A DNA stretch of 64,000 bases from contig NZ_BDDE01000010.1 in the NCBI RefSeq assembly GCF_008327685.1, forward strand, positions 248,001-312,000. Direction: 5' to 3'. Numbering within the stretch: the stretch's first letter is position 1; each line of letters opens with the position of its first letter. Origin of the DNA: Actinomadura sp. K4S16 (GTDB taxonomy: Bacteria; Actinomycetota; Actinomycetes; Streptosporangiales; Streptosporangiaceae). The position numbers and the translations under genes are program-made. Below are positions 55,489 to 62,670 of the stretch, piece after piece. Below the pieces are notes generated by a model. The model was not told the DNA's origin. It ran no database searches and saw only the letters and a list, made by a program, of their open reading frames with translations.

Positions 55489-56394
55489 GTGCGGGTTGGG
55501 GTTCTGCTTAACGAGCGGGGCGGGGTCGAGGCGCTGGGCAAGCTGGCCGACGACGCGCGCCGCGCGGCGGACGACGGCTTCTCCTCCGCCTGGATGTCGC
55601 AGATCTTCGGGGTGGACGCGCTCACCGCGCTGGCCGTGGCGGGCAGCGGGGTGCCGGGGATCGAGCTTGGGACGGCGGTGGTCCCGACGTATCCGCGCCA
55701 CCCGGCCGTGCTGGCGCAGCAGGCGAGGACGACCGCCCTCGCATTGCAGGGGCGGTTCACGCTCGGCATCGGGCTGTCCCACAAGATCGTCATCGAGGAC
55801 ATGTACGGGTACGACTACGGCCGGCCGCTCCGGCACATGGACGAGTACCTGTCAGTGCTGGCGCCGCTGCTGGCCGGGGAGAACGCCTCCTTCACGGGCG
55901 AGACGGTGCGCGGCCACATCGGGTTGAGCGTGCCCAACGAGGGGCGGGTGCCGCTGCTCCTGGCGGCGCTCGGCCCAAAGATGCTGAAGCTGGCGGCCGA
56001 GCGCGCGGACGGGACGGTGCTGTGGATGACCGGGCCCGTCACCGTCCGCGAGCACATCGTGCCGACCATCACGGCGGCGGCCGAGGCGGCCGGACGGGAC
56101 GCGCCGCGCGTCGTGTGCGTCCTGCCCGTGTGCGTCACCGGCGAGGTGGAGCGCGCGCGGGAGCAGGCCGCGGAGACGTTCGAGGTGTACGGGGTCCTGC
56201 CGTCCTACCGGGCGATGATGGACCGGGAGGGCGTGGAAGGGCCGAAGGACCTCGCGATCGTCGGGGACGAGGACGCGGTCGCGGCGAAGCTGGAGGAGCT
56301 GGCGAAGGCGGGCGTCACGGACTTCGTCGCCGCCGAGTACATGCCGGGCGACCGGCGCACCCGGGACTTCCTCAAGTCGGTCGCGGGGAGATGA
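55489..56394 (+). CDS. LLM-class F420-dependent oxidoreductase
   Basis: A 301-residue luciferase-like TIM barrel: MRVGVLLNERGG, GIELGTAVVPTYPRHPAVLAQQARTTALALQGRFTLGIGLSHK and LLLAALGPKMLKLAAERADGTVLWMTGP. This subfamily in actinobacteria uses reduced F420. Substrate unknown. GTG start after AGAGGAGG. The 3' end overlaps the convergent VOC gene by 23 bp. Confidence 0.9.
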   Translation: MRVGVLLNERGGVEALGKLADDARRAADDGFSSAWMSQIFGVDALTALAVAGSGVPGIELGTAVVPTYPRHPAVLAQQARTTALALQGRFTLGIGLSHKIVIEDMYGYDYGRPLRHMDEYLSVLAPLLAGENASFTGETVRGHIGLSVPNEGRVPLLLAALGPKMLKLAAERADGTVLWMTGPVTVREHIVPTITAAAEAAGRDAPRVVCVLPVCVTGEVERAREQAAETFEVYGVLPSYRAMMDREGVEGPKDLAIVGDEDAVAAKLEELAKAGVTDFVAAEYMPGDRRTRDFLKSVAGR

Positions 56395-56758
56395 GCTCGT
56401 AGAGGTTGCCGCTGGCGTCGGAGAAGTAGACGCCGCGGCCGCCGAGCGGATGGTCCTCGTTCACGCGGCCGTTGTCGGCGTGGGCGGGGTCGTCGCCGTA
56501 GGGGATCTCGCGGGCGTCGAGGCGTTCCACGATCGTGTCGAAGGTGACCGCGTCCACGTCGAAGGCCAGGTGGTGGCCCTGCGGGTAGGCGACGGTCAGG
56601 AAGTCGAGGGTGAGGCCCTCGTTCACGCGGATCGGGACGAAGTGCCGCGCGTGCGGGTGCGCGCCGGTGTACTCCAGGCCCATGACGGCGGCGAAGAAGC
56701 GGGCGGCCTCGTCGTTGTCGGCGGCCGTCACGATCGCGTGGTTCAGGGTGATCGTCAC
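56372..56758 (-). CDS. VOC-superfamily protein
   Basis: The 128-residue protein has LNHAIVTAADNDEAARFFAAVMGL, HHLAFDVDAVTFD and VYFSDASGNLYELISP; the His and Glu metal ligands are present. Its GTG overlaps the stop of the TetR gene (GTGA), so it is the second gene of a TetR-VOC operon and likely the effector of that regulator, perhaps a detoxifying or resistance enzyme. Confidence 0.87.
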   Translation of the reverse strand: MTITLNHAIVTAADNDEAARFFAAVMGLEYTGAHPHARHFVPIRVNEGLTLDFLTVAYPQGHHLAFDVDAVTFDTIVERLDAREIPYGDDPAHADNGRVNEDHPLGGRGVYFSDASGNLYELISPRPT

Positions 56759-57372
56759 GCGGCGTCCCCTTCCTTGAGAGCGCCGTGCAGGAAGACGTCC
56801 AGGTACTCCTCGACGGACGGGCCCGGTGCGCCCGGGCCGGCGCCGCGGCCGCGGCTGAACACGAAGCCCATGAAGAGGCTCGCCACCTGCTCGACGGGCA
56901 GGCGCAGCCGGTCGCGTTCGGGCTCGAACAGCTCGGCGAGCGCCTCGCAGGTCTGAACCATGGAGGCGGCGCGGTCGGGGCCCGGCTCGCCTTCCCCGGG
57001 CGCGCGGCGCTCGCGCCGCCCGGTGGCGTGCAGGGTGCCGAGCACCAGGCCCATGCGGGCGAGGTAGGCGTCGATCGCGGCGGCGGCCTCGGCGAGCCGC
57101 GCGGGCAGCGGCTGGTCTAGCGGGATGGCGCCGATCTCCGCGAGGACGTGGTCGGTCCGCAGCGCTTCGGCGACGCAGGCGTCCAGCAACTCGTCCTTGT
57201 CGGCGAACACGCGGAAGATGGTCGCCTCGCCGATGCCGGCGGCGCGGGCGATCTGCGCGGTGGTGACGGCCGTGCCGTGCTCGGCGACGAGCGGCAGGGC
57301 GGTCCGGATGATCATTTCGCGGCGCTGCTCCGGGCTCATCCCGGGGGCGCGCCGCCTGGTCTTCTGCTCCAT
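56755..57372 (-). CDS. TetR-family repressor
   Basis: A 205-residue repressor with N-terminal HTH (about 14-60; MIIRTALPLVAEHGTAVTTAQIARAAGIGEATIFRVFADKDELL) and a helical ligand domain. ATG 57372 is chosen because TACCGT lies seven bases upstream, fitting a leaderless mRNA; a GTG at 57381 is the alternative. Two palindromic operators begin one base beyond that -10 element, so it very probably represses itself and the co-transcribed VOC gene. Confidence 0.92.
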   Translation of the reverse strand: MEQKTRRRAPGMSPEQRREMIIRTALPLVAEHGTAVTTAQIARAAGIGEATIFRVFADKDELLDACVAEALRTDHVLAEIGAIPLDQPLPARLAEAAAAIDAYLARMGLVLGTLHATGRRERRAPGEGEPGPDRAASMVQTCEALAELFEPERDRLRLPVEQVASLFMGFVFSRGRGAGPGAPGPSVEEYLDVFLHGALKEGDAA

Positions 57373-57379
57373 GCCCGCC

Positions 57380-57385
57380 ACGGTA
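57380..57385 (-). promoter_or_regulatory. -10 element of the TetR gene
   Basis: TACCGT on the reverse strand, seven bases before ATG 57372 and directly beside the operator at 57386. Confidence 0.55.
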
Positions 57386-57432
57386 CGGAGTGAGTACTCA
57401 CTCCGTCAATACCGAAGTGAGTACTCACTCCG
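57386..57432. promoter_or_regulatory. Two TetR operators, 27 bp apart
   Basis: A perfect 20-bp palindrome (arm CGGAGTGAGT, centre between 57395 and 57396) at 57386-57405 and a second copy with one arm mismatch at 57413-57432. They cover the spacer and -35 region of the TetR promoter and lie just before the riboswitch, so they may also affect the cobalamin operon promoter. Confidence 0.85.
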
Positions 57433-57444
57433 CACAACCCGACA

Positions 57445-57570
57445 GATCAGCATTCGGTGGCTGATACCGTTGCGATGCTGCGCGCCTGGAGCGAAGTCCG
57501 GTGGAAAATCCGGCGCTGTCCCGCAACTGTGGTGCCCCTCTCGAAGTGGCCGAGCCAGGTCGCCTCCTCG
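57445..57570 (+). ncRNA. Cobalamin (adenosylcobalamin) riboswitch
   Basis: The stretch contains the conserved core of B12 riboswitches: GCGAAGTCCGGTGGAAAATC, then CCGGCGCTGTCCCGCAACTGT (the B12 box, 57511-57531) and GAGCCAGGTCGCC near 57552-57564. It precedes a B12 uptake operon, confirming the assignment. Exact borders are estimated. Binding of cobalamin should switch off the operon. Confidence 0.92.
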
Positions 57571-57629
57571 CGCGCCGACGATTGTCGACCTCGTGGAAGG
57601 GCGATCCGTCCTGAACGGGCCGCGGCTTC

Positions 57630-57644
57630 CCTCCAGCCAGGAGG
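57630..57644 (+). promoter_or_regulatory. Shine-Dalgarno-sequestering hairpin (riboswitch expression platform)
   Basis: CCTCC (57630-57634), loop AGCCA and GGAGG (57640-57644) form a perfect hairpin over the Shine-Dalgarno of the gene starting at GTG 57650. This is a likely translational OFF state controlled by the upstream riboswitch. Confidence 0.65.
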
Positions 57645-57649
57645 CTCTT

Positions 57650-58567
57650 GTGAGACCCGTACGCACCTTGGGCGCGGTGATGGCCATCGGCGTCGTCACC
57701 TTCGCCGCCGCATGCGGCGGCGGCGACGGCAAGTCCGGTGGCACTCAGGACGGGGCGTCCGTCACCGTCCAGGCCGCCAACGGGGCGGTGTCCGTCCCGG
57801 CCAAGCCCAAGCGCATCGTGTCCCTCTCCCCCACGCACACCGAGACGCTCTTCGCCATCGGCGCCGGGTCGCAGGTGGTCGCCGTGGACGACTACTCCAA
57901 CCACCCGGCCAACGCCCCGCGGACGAAGCTGTCGGGCTTCAAGCCCAACGCCGAGGCGATCATCGCGTACAAGCCGGACCTCGTCGTGCTGTCCGACGAC
58001 CTGGACGGCATCGTCAAGGCGCTGGGGAAGGTGAAGGTCCCCGTCCTGCTGGAGCCGGCGGCCGCGAACCTGGACGAGGTGTACGACGAGATCAACGACC
58101 TCGGGCAGGCGACCGGCCACGCGGCCGAGGCGAAGAAGGTCACCGACGGCATGCGCGCCGACATCCAGAAGACGGTCGCCGCGTCGGCCAAGGCCAAGGG
58201 CCTCACCTACTACCACGAGCTGGACAACCAGCTTCACTCGGTGACGTCCAAGACGTTCGTCGGCCAGGTGTACGGGCTGTTCGGCCTGCAGAACATCGCC
58301 GACAAGGCGGACAAGGCGTCCGGCGGCTACCCGCAGCTGTCCCGCGAGTACCTGCTCAAGCAGGACCCCGACCTGATCTTCCTGGCCGACACCAAGTGCT
58401 GCGGGCAGAGCGCCGCCTCCCTCGCCAAGCGCCCCGGCTGGTCGGACCTGGACGCGGTCGGGCACGGCGGCGTGGTGGAGCTCGACGACGACATCGCCTC
58501 CCGCTGGGGGCCGCGCCTGGCGGAGTTCGTCAAGGCGATCGGCGACGCGGTCCAGAAGGTTCAGTGA
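57650..58567 (+). CDS. btuF: Cobalamin-binding ABC transporter lipoprotein
   Basis: A 305-residue lipoprotein with signal and lipobox FAAAC (C22) and the BtuF/FhuD-type binding fold: KRIVSLSPTHTETLFAIGAG, VDDYSNHP, IIAYKPDLVVL and a C-terminal DLDAVGHGGVVELDDD. The cobalamin riboswitch directly upstream and the CbiZ gene downstream name the ligand as cobalamin or cobinamide. GTG start follows AGGAGG. Confidence 0.9.
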   Translation: MRPVRTLGAVMAIGVVTFAAACGGGDGKSGGTQDGASVTVQAANGAVSVPAKPKRIVSLSPTHTETLFAIGAGSQVVAVDDYSNHPANAPRTKLSGFKPNAEAIIAYKPDLVVLSDDLDGIVKALGKVKVPVLLEPAAANLDEVYDEINDLGQATGHAAEAKKVTDGMRADIQKTVAASAKAKGLTYYHELDNQLHSVTSKTFVGQVYGLFGLQNIADKADKASGGYPQLSREYLLKQDPDLIFLADTKCCGQSAASLAKRPGWSDLDAVGHGGVVELDDDIASRWGPRLAEFVKAIGDAVQKVQ

Positions 58568-58592
58568 CCGCTTCCGCCGAGGACGCCCGGCC

Positions 58593-59672
58593 GTGAGCAG
58601 GCGTCGGCCGCGGCCCCGGGACGACGGCTCACGGGACGGGAGCCAGGCCAAGCTGCGGGCGCTGCCACTGGTGGCGGCGGCCGGGCTGCTGCTGGCGACC
58701 CTGCTGGCGGGGGTGCTGGTCGGGTCGGCCGGGCTGTCGGTCGGCGGGGTCCTGAAGGCGCTGGCCGACAGGATCCCGTTCGTCAGCGTCGACAGCGGGT
58801 TCGGCGTCATCGACGAGAACGTGCTGTTCCAGCTCCGGGTGCCGAGGGCCCTGATGGCGGCGCTGGTCGGTGGGATGCTCGCCGTCGCGGGCGCCGGGTA
58901 CCAGGGGGTGTTCCGCAACCCGCTCGCCGACCCGTACCTGCTCGGCGCGGCGGCCGGGGCCGGGGTCGGGGCGACGCTGGTCATCGCGCTGGTGCCCGGC
59001 GACCCCGGGTACGGGGTGCCGCTCGCGGCCTTCGTCGGCGCGATCGGCGGAGTGGCCCTGGCCTACCTGCTGGGCAGCGCCGCCACCGGGCGCGGGAACG
59101 GGACGGCGACGCTGGTCCTGGCCGGCGTCGCTGTCTCGTCGTTCCTCGCCGCGGTGCAGACGCTCATCCAGCAGATGAAGTCGGAGGAGCTGCAGCGGAT
59201 CTACTCCTGGATCCTCGGCGGGGTCGGGTCGGCCGACTGGCACCAGCTCGCGCTCGTCTTCCCGTACGCGCTGGTGTCCACCGTGGTCCTCCTCGCGCAC
59301 GGCCGGCTGCTGGACGTGCTGAGCGTCGGCGACGAGGAGGCTGCGTCGCTCGGCCTGTCGGCGGCGCGGGTCCGGCTGACGGTGCTGGTGGCGGCGTCGC
59401 TGGCGACGGCGTCGGCGGTGGCGGTGAGCGGGCTGATCGCCTTCGTCGGCATCGTCGTGCCGCACATCGTGCGGCGGCTGGCGGGCGGGTCGTACCGGAT
59501 CGTGCTGCCGCTCTCGCTGCTCGGCGGCGCGGCGTTCCTGGAGGTCGCCGACCTCGTGGCGCGGACGGTGATCAGCCCGGGCGAGGTGCCGCTGGGCGTG
59601 GTGACGGCGTTCGTCGGCGGGCCGTTCTTCGTCGCGGTGCTGCGCGCCTCCCGCAGGCAGGTGGACACATGA
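58593..59672 (+). CDS. btuC: Cobalamin ABC transporter permease
   Basis: The 359-residue FecCD-family permease has about ten membrane helices; segments LRVPRALMAALVGGMLAVAGAGYQGVFRNPLADPYLLG and GLIAFVGIVVPHIVRRLAG are the family signatures. GTG 58593 lies 25 bp after btuF; the first 30 residues are basic and the true start could be slightly downstream. Confidence 0.9.
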   Translation: MSRRRPRPRDDGSRDGSQAKLRALPLVAAAGLLLATLLAGVLVGSAGLSVGGVLKALADRIPFVSVDSGFGVIDENVLFQLRVPRALMAALVGGMLAVAGAGYQGVFRNPLADPYLLGAAAGAGVGATLVIALVPGDPGYGVPLAAFVGAIGGVALAYLLGSAATGRGNGTATLVLAGVAVSSFLAAVQTLIQQMKSEELQRIYSWILGGVGSADWHQLALVFPYALVSTVVLLAHGRLLDVLSVGDEEAASLGLSAARVRLTVLVAASLATASAVAVSGLIAFVGIVVPHIVRRLAGGSYRIVLPLSLLGGAAFLEVADLVARTVISPGEVPLGVVTAFVGGPFFVAVLRASRRQVDT

Positions 59673-60439
59673 CCGTCTCGGTGCGGGGCCTCGATGTCGC
59701 GCTCGGCGGGCGGCAGGTCCTGAAGGGCGTGTCGCTGGACGTCCCGGCCGGGTCGTGGACGGCGGTCATCGGGCCGAACGGCGCGGGGAAGTCGACGCTG
59801 CTGCGCGCGGTCCTCGGCCTGGTGCCGTCCCACGGCGAGATCACCCTCGCGGGTGCGGACCTGCAGTCGCTCAAGCCGAGGCAGCGCGCCCGGCTCGTCG
59901 CCTACGCCCCGCAGAGCCCGAACCTTCCGGTGGGCATGACGGTGTTCGACTACACCCTGCTGGGCCGCTCCCCCTACATCCCGCATCTGGGCCGGGAGAG
60001 CGCCCGCGACCGCGCCGTCACCGGAGAGGTCCTCGACCGCCTGGGCCTCACCCCGTTCGCGGCCCGCCCGCTGGACCACCTCTCCGGCGGGGAGCGGCAG
60101 CGCGTGGTGCTGGCCCGCGCCCTCGCGCAGCAGACGTCGGTGCTGCTGCTGGACGAGCCGACGACGGCGCTCGACATCGGCCACCAGCAGCAGGTGATGG
60201 AGCTGATCGACCGGCTGCGGCTGTCCGACGGGCTGACCGTGGTGACCACCATCCACGATCTGACGCTCGCCGGGCAGTACGCCGACGGGCTCGTCCTCGT
60301 CTCGGAGGGCCGGGTGGCGGCGGCCGGCCCGCCCGACCTGGTCCTCACCCGCGACACCGTCGAGAAGCACTTCGACGCCCGCGTGGTCGTCACCCCGGGG
60401 CCGGGCGGCCGGCCGGTCCTGTCGCTGGAGCGCCCGTGA
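59669..60439 (+). CDS. btuD: Cobalamin ABC transporter ATPase
   Basis: A 256-residue ATPase: Walker A GPNGAGKST, Q-loop APQSPN, signature LSGGERQRV, Walker B VLLLDEPTTALD, and switch TIHD. ATGA overlap with btuC and GTGA overlap with cbiZ show tight coupling. Confidence 0.92.
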   Translation: MTVSVRGLDVALGGRQVLKGVSLDVPAGSWTAVIGPNGAGKSTLLRAVLGLVPSHGEITLAGADLQSLKPRQRARLVAYAPQSPNLPVGMTVFDYTLLGRSPYIPHLGRESARDRAVTGEVLDRLGLTPFAARPLDHLSGGERQRVVLARALAQQTSVLLLDEPTTALDIGHQQQVMELIDRLRLSDGLTVVTTIHDLTLAGQYADGLVLVSEGRVAAAGPPDLVLTRDTVEKHFDARVVVTPGPGGRPVLSLERP

Positions 60440-61122
60440 ACCTCGAGACGGTGTGGCGCGAGGAGGACGGCCGGCGGCTCGCCTCGACCGTGTGGCGGGC
60501 CGGCCCCGGCCATCGGATGATCTCCTCTGCGATGCTGGGCGGCGGCATCGGCCCGGCCCGCTGGGTGCTGAACGCGCAGGTGCCCGGCGCGTACGCGCGG
60601 ACCGACCCGGTCGCGCACCTCTCCGAACTCGCGGCCGCGCGCGGACTGGAGGGCCCCGGCGTCGGGATGCTCACGGCGGCCTCGGTCGCGCGCACGGTGC
60701 GGCGGGACGACGAGGGCGTGAGCGTGTCGGCGACGGTCGGGCTGCGCGTGCCGACGTGGGCGGCGTCCCCCGCCGGGACGCCCGACCCGGAACTGGCCCC
60801 GCTGGAGGGGGACGGGACGCACGCCCGGACGCCCGGAACGATCAACATCGTGGTCGCCGTTCCCATCCCGATGAGCGACGCGGCGCTGGTCAACGCGGTC
60901 GTCACCGCCACCGAGGCCAAGACCCAGGCGCTGCTGGAGGCGGGCTTCCCGTGCACGGGCACGGCGTCCGACGCGATCTGCGTCGCGGCCACGACCCGCG
61001 GGGAGCAGGAGGTCTTCGCGGGACCCCGCTCCACCTGGGGTTCGCGGATCGCCCGGGCCGTGCACGCCGCCGTCCGCGCCGGAGCCCTCGACTACGCCGC
61101 CCGGCTGGAAGCCGGCGGTTAG
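60436..61122 (+). CDS. cbiZ: Adenosylcobinamide amidohydrolase
   Basis: The 228-residue protein matches CbiZ: SSAMLGGGIGPARWVLNAQVP, GVGMLTAASV, PGTINIVVAVPIPMSDAALVNAVVTATEAKTQALLEAG and GTASDAICVA. CbiZ cleaves the aminopropanol side chain of adenosylcobinamide (and pseudocobalamin) to adenosylcobyric acid, allowing salvage of imported incomplete corrinoids. Its place at the end of the transport operon, under the same riboswitch, fits this. Confidence 0.92.
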   Translation: MNLETVWREEDGRRLASTVWRAGPGHRMISSAMLGGGIGPARWVLNAQVPGAYARTDPVAHLSELAAARGLEGPGVGMLTAASVARTVRRDDEGVSVSATVGLRVPTWAASPAGTPDPELAPLEGDGTHARTPGTINIVVAVPIPMSDAALVNAVVTATEAKTQALLEAGFPCTGTASDAICVAATTRGEQEVFAGPRSTWGSRIARAVHAAVRAGALDYAARLEAGG

Positions 61123-61123
61123 C

Positions 61124-61163
61124 ACCGGCCGCCGTACCACCCCGGTGCGGTACGGCGGCCGGT
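61124..61163 (+). terminator. Operon terminator hairpin
   Basis: A perfect 15-bp stem (61124-61138 with 61149-61163) starting two bases after the cbiZ stop codon, 10-base loop. Confidence 0.92.
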
Positions 61164-61231
61164 CTCAGGGCCAGTGCAGTGTGGGGGTCAGGCCTCACCT
61201 CCTACCTGTGCGTCGCGTGGCCGGCAGGCGA

Positions 61232-62593
61232 TCAGCCGGCGTGGGGAAGGCGATGTCCGTTGATCCCGCTGTGTCCTCCGTGTCCGTAGCCGTTGTAGTC
61301 GTTGCGGTGCAGCGGGTCGGTGGCGAGCGGGTCGCCCCCGTCCAGCAGGGACCCGCCCATCGGGGGCAGGGAGTGCAGCCCGGTCGGCGGCTCGCGGTCC
61401 ACGCCCGGGCGCGGCCCCGTCGCGGCCGGGTCGGCGCGCCCCTCCGACAGCGCGGTGAGCGCGTCGACGCGGCGGCGCGCGCGCTCGGCCTCGGCCCGGG
61501 CGGCGTCCCGCTCGGCGGTCAGCGCCTTCACCGCGGCGCGCAACTCCTCGGCGGCGCGGGTGAGCTGCCAGTTGTGCTGCTCCAGCTCGCGGGCCCGCGC
61601 CTGGATCTGGTCGCGATCGGCGACGGCCTGCCCCCGTTTGGCCTCGGCGTCGCGGACGGCGGAGCGCAGGTCCTCGGCGGCGCGGACGGCCGCGGCGGCC
61701 TCGACGCGCTGCCCCTCGACGAGGGTCTCGGCCTCCGACAGCCGCCCGTGCAGGGCGACGAGTTCCGAGCGGGCGCTCTCCAGGGAGGCGAGCAGTTCGC
61801 CCTCCCGGGCCGCCATGCGGTCGCGCTCGCGCTCGGCGGCGAGCCGGGCGGCCCCCGCGCCGTCGGCCTCGTCCCTCGCCTCCTGGCGTTCGCGCCGCGC
61901 GGCGTCCCGCTCGGCGGCGAGCCGCTCGGCCTCGGCGCGGGCGGAGGCCGCCTCCTGCTCGGCGGCCTCGGCGCGGGCGCGGGCGGTCGCGGTCTCCCGC
62001 CACGCCACCTCGGCCTGCCGCTGGGACGCGTCGCGCTCGCGCTGCGCGATCGCCACGTGCCCGGCGGCCTCGGCGCGGGCCTCGGCGATCCGCCGCTCGA
62101 CGCCCGCGACGCTCAGCTCGGACACCAGCGAGCCTGCGAGCCGGTCGGCGAGGCCCTCCAGCCGGTCGACCATCTCCCACGTCCAGGCGACCTGGCCGGT
62201 GAGGCCGGGCGACTCCAGTCCGCGCTCCCGGCTCTCGCGCGCGGCCCGCTCGCACGCGCCGTCGCCGTCCTGGCAGTAGCGGACGGTGCGGGCGCCGCGC
62301 ACCGGCTGCGGCACGGGCCGTCCGCAGCCGGCGCACGGCCAGACCGCGACCGGGTCACCGAGGCGTGCGATCCCGGCGCGGTCGTCTTCGGGGGCGGGCG
62401 CCTGCCCCGCCCCGGCCGGGGCGTCCGGCGGCGCGTCGGAGGCCGCCCGCGGGCCCGCCGGGTCCGCGCGGGCCGCCGGCTCCTCCGCCTCGGCGTAGGC
62501 GGCGGGGTCGGTGATGACGGGAAGGTCGGTCTGCGTCGGGGCGGCGGGGGTCGGGGCGACGTTGTCGAGGGGGGCGACCTTCAGGTCTTTCAT
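61232..62593 (-). CDS. Zinc-ribbon/coiled-coil protein of unknown function
   Basis: A 453-residue protein: disordered Pro/Ala-rich N terminus (1-80), four-Cys motif WPCAGCGRPVP...RYCQDGDGAC (about 85-115) likely binding zinc, then a helix (EMVDRLEGLADRLAGSLVSELSVAGVE) and an almost unbroken coiled coil (about 165-395; heptad-like Ala/Glu/Arg-rich). The C terminus is Gly/His/Asn-rich (GYGHGGHSGINGH). I do not recognise a characterised family; a structural or DNA-associated role is possible. Long coiled-coil proteins with a Cys4 head occur beside acyl-CoA ligase genes in other actinomycetes only as unverified impression. Confidence 0.75.
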   Translation of the reverse strand: MKDLKVAPLDNVAPTPAAPTQTDLPVITDPAAYAEAEEPAARADPAGPRAASDAPPDAPAGAGQAPAPEDDRAGIARLGDPVAVWPCAGCGRPVPQPVRGARTVRYCQDGDGACERAARESRERGLESPGLTGQVAWTWEMVDRLEGLADRLAGSLVSELSVAGVERRIAEARAEAAGHVAIAQRERDASQRQAEVAWRETATARARAEAAEQEAASARAEAERLAAERDAARRERQEARDEADGAGAARLAAERERDRMAAREGELLASLESARSELVALHGRLSEAETLVEGQRVEAAAAVRAAEDLRSAVRDAEAKRGQAVADRDQIQARARELEQHNWQLTRAAEELRAAVKALTAERDAARAEAERARRRVDALTALSEGRADPAATGPRPGVDREPPTGLHSLPPMGGSLLDGGDPLATDPLHRNDYNGYGHGGHSGINGHRLPHAG

Positions 62594-62670
62594 GTGCCGT
62601 TGTACGCACGGACGCCCGGAGGCGTTCGACGTTCGCGGCGACGAGTTCTCTCCGTCCCCTCCCGGCGGCG

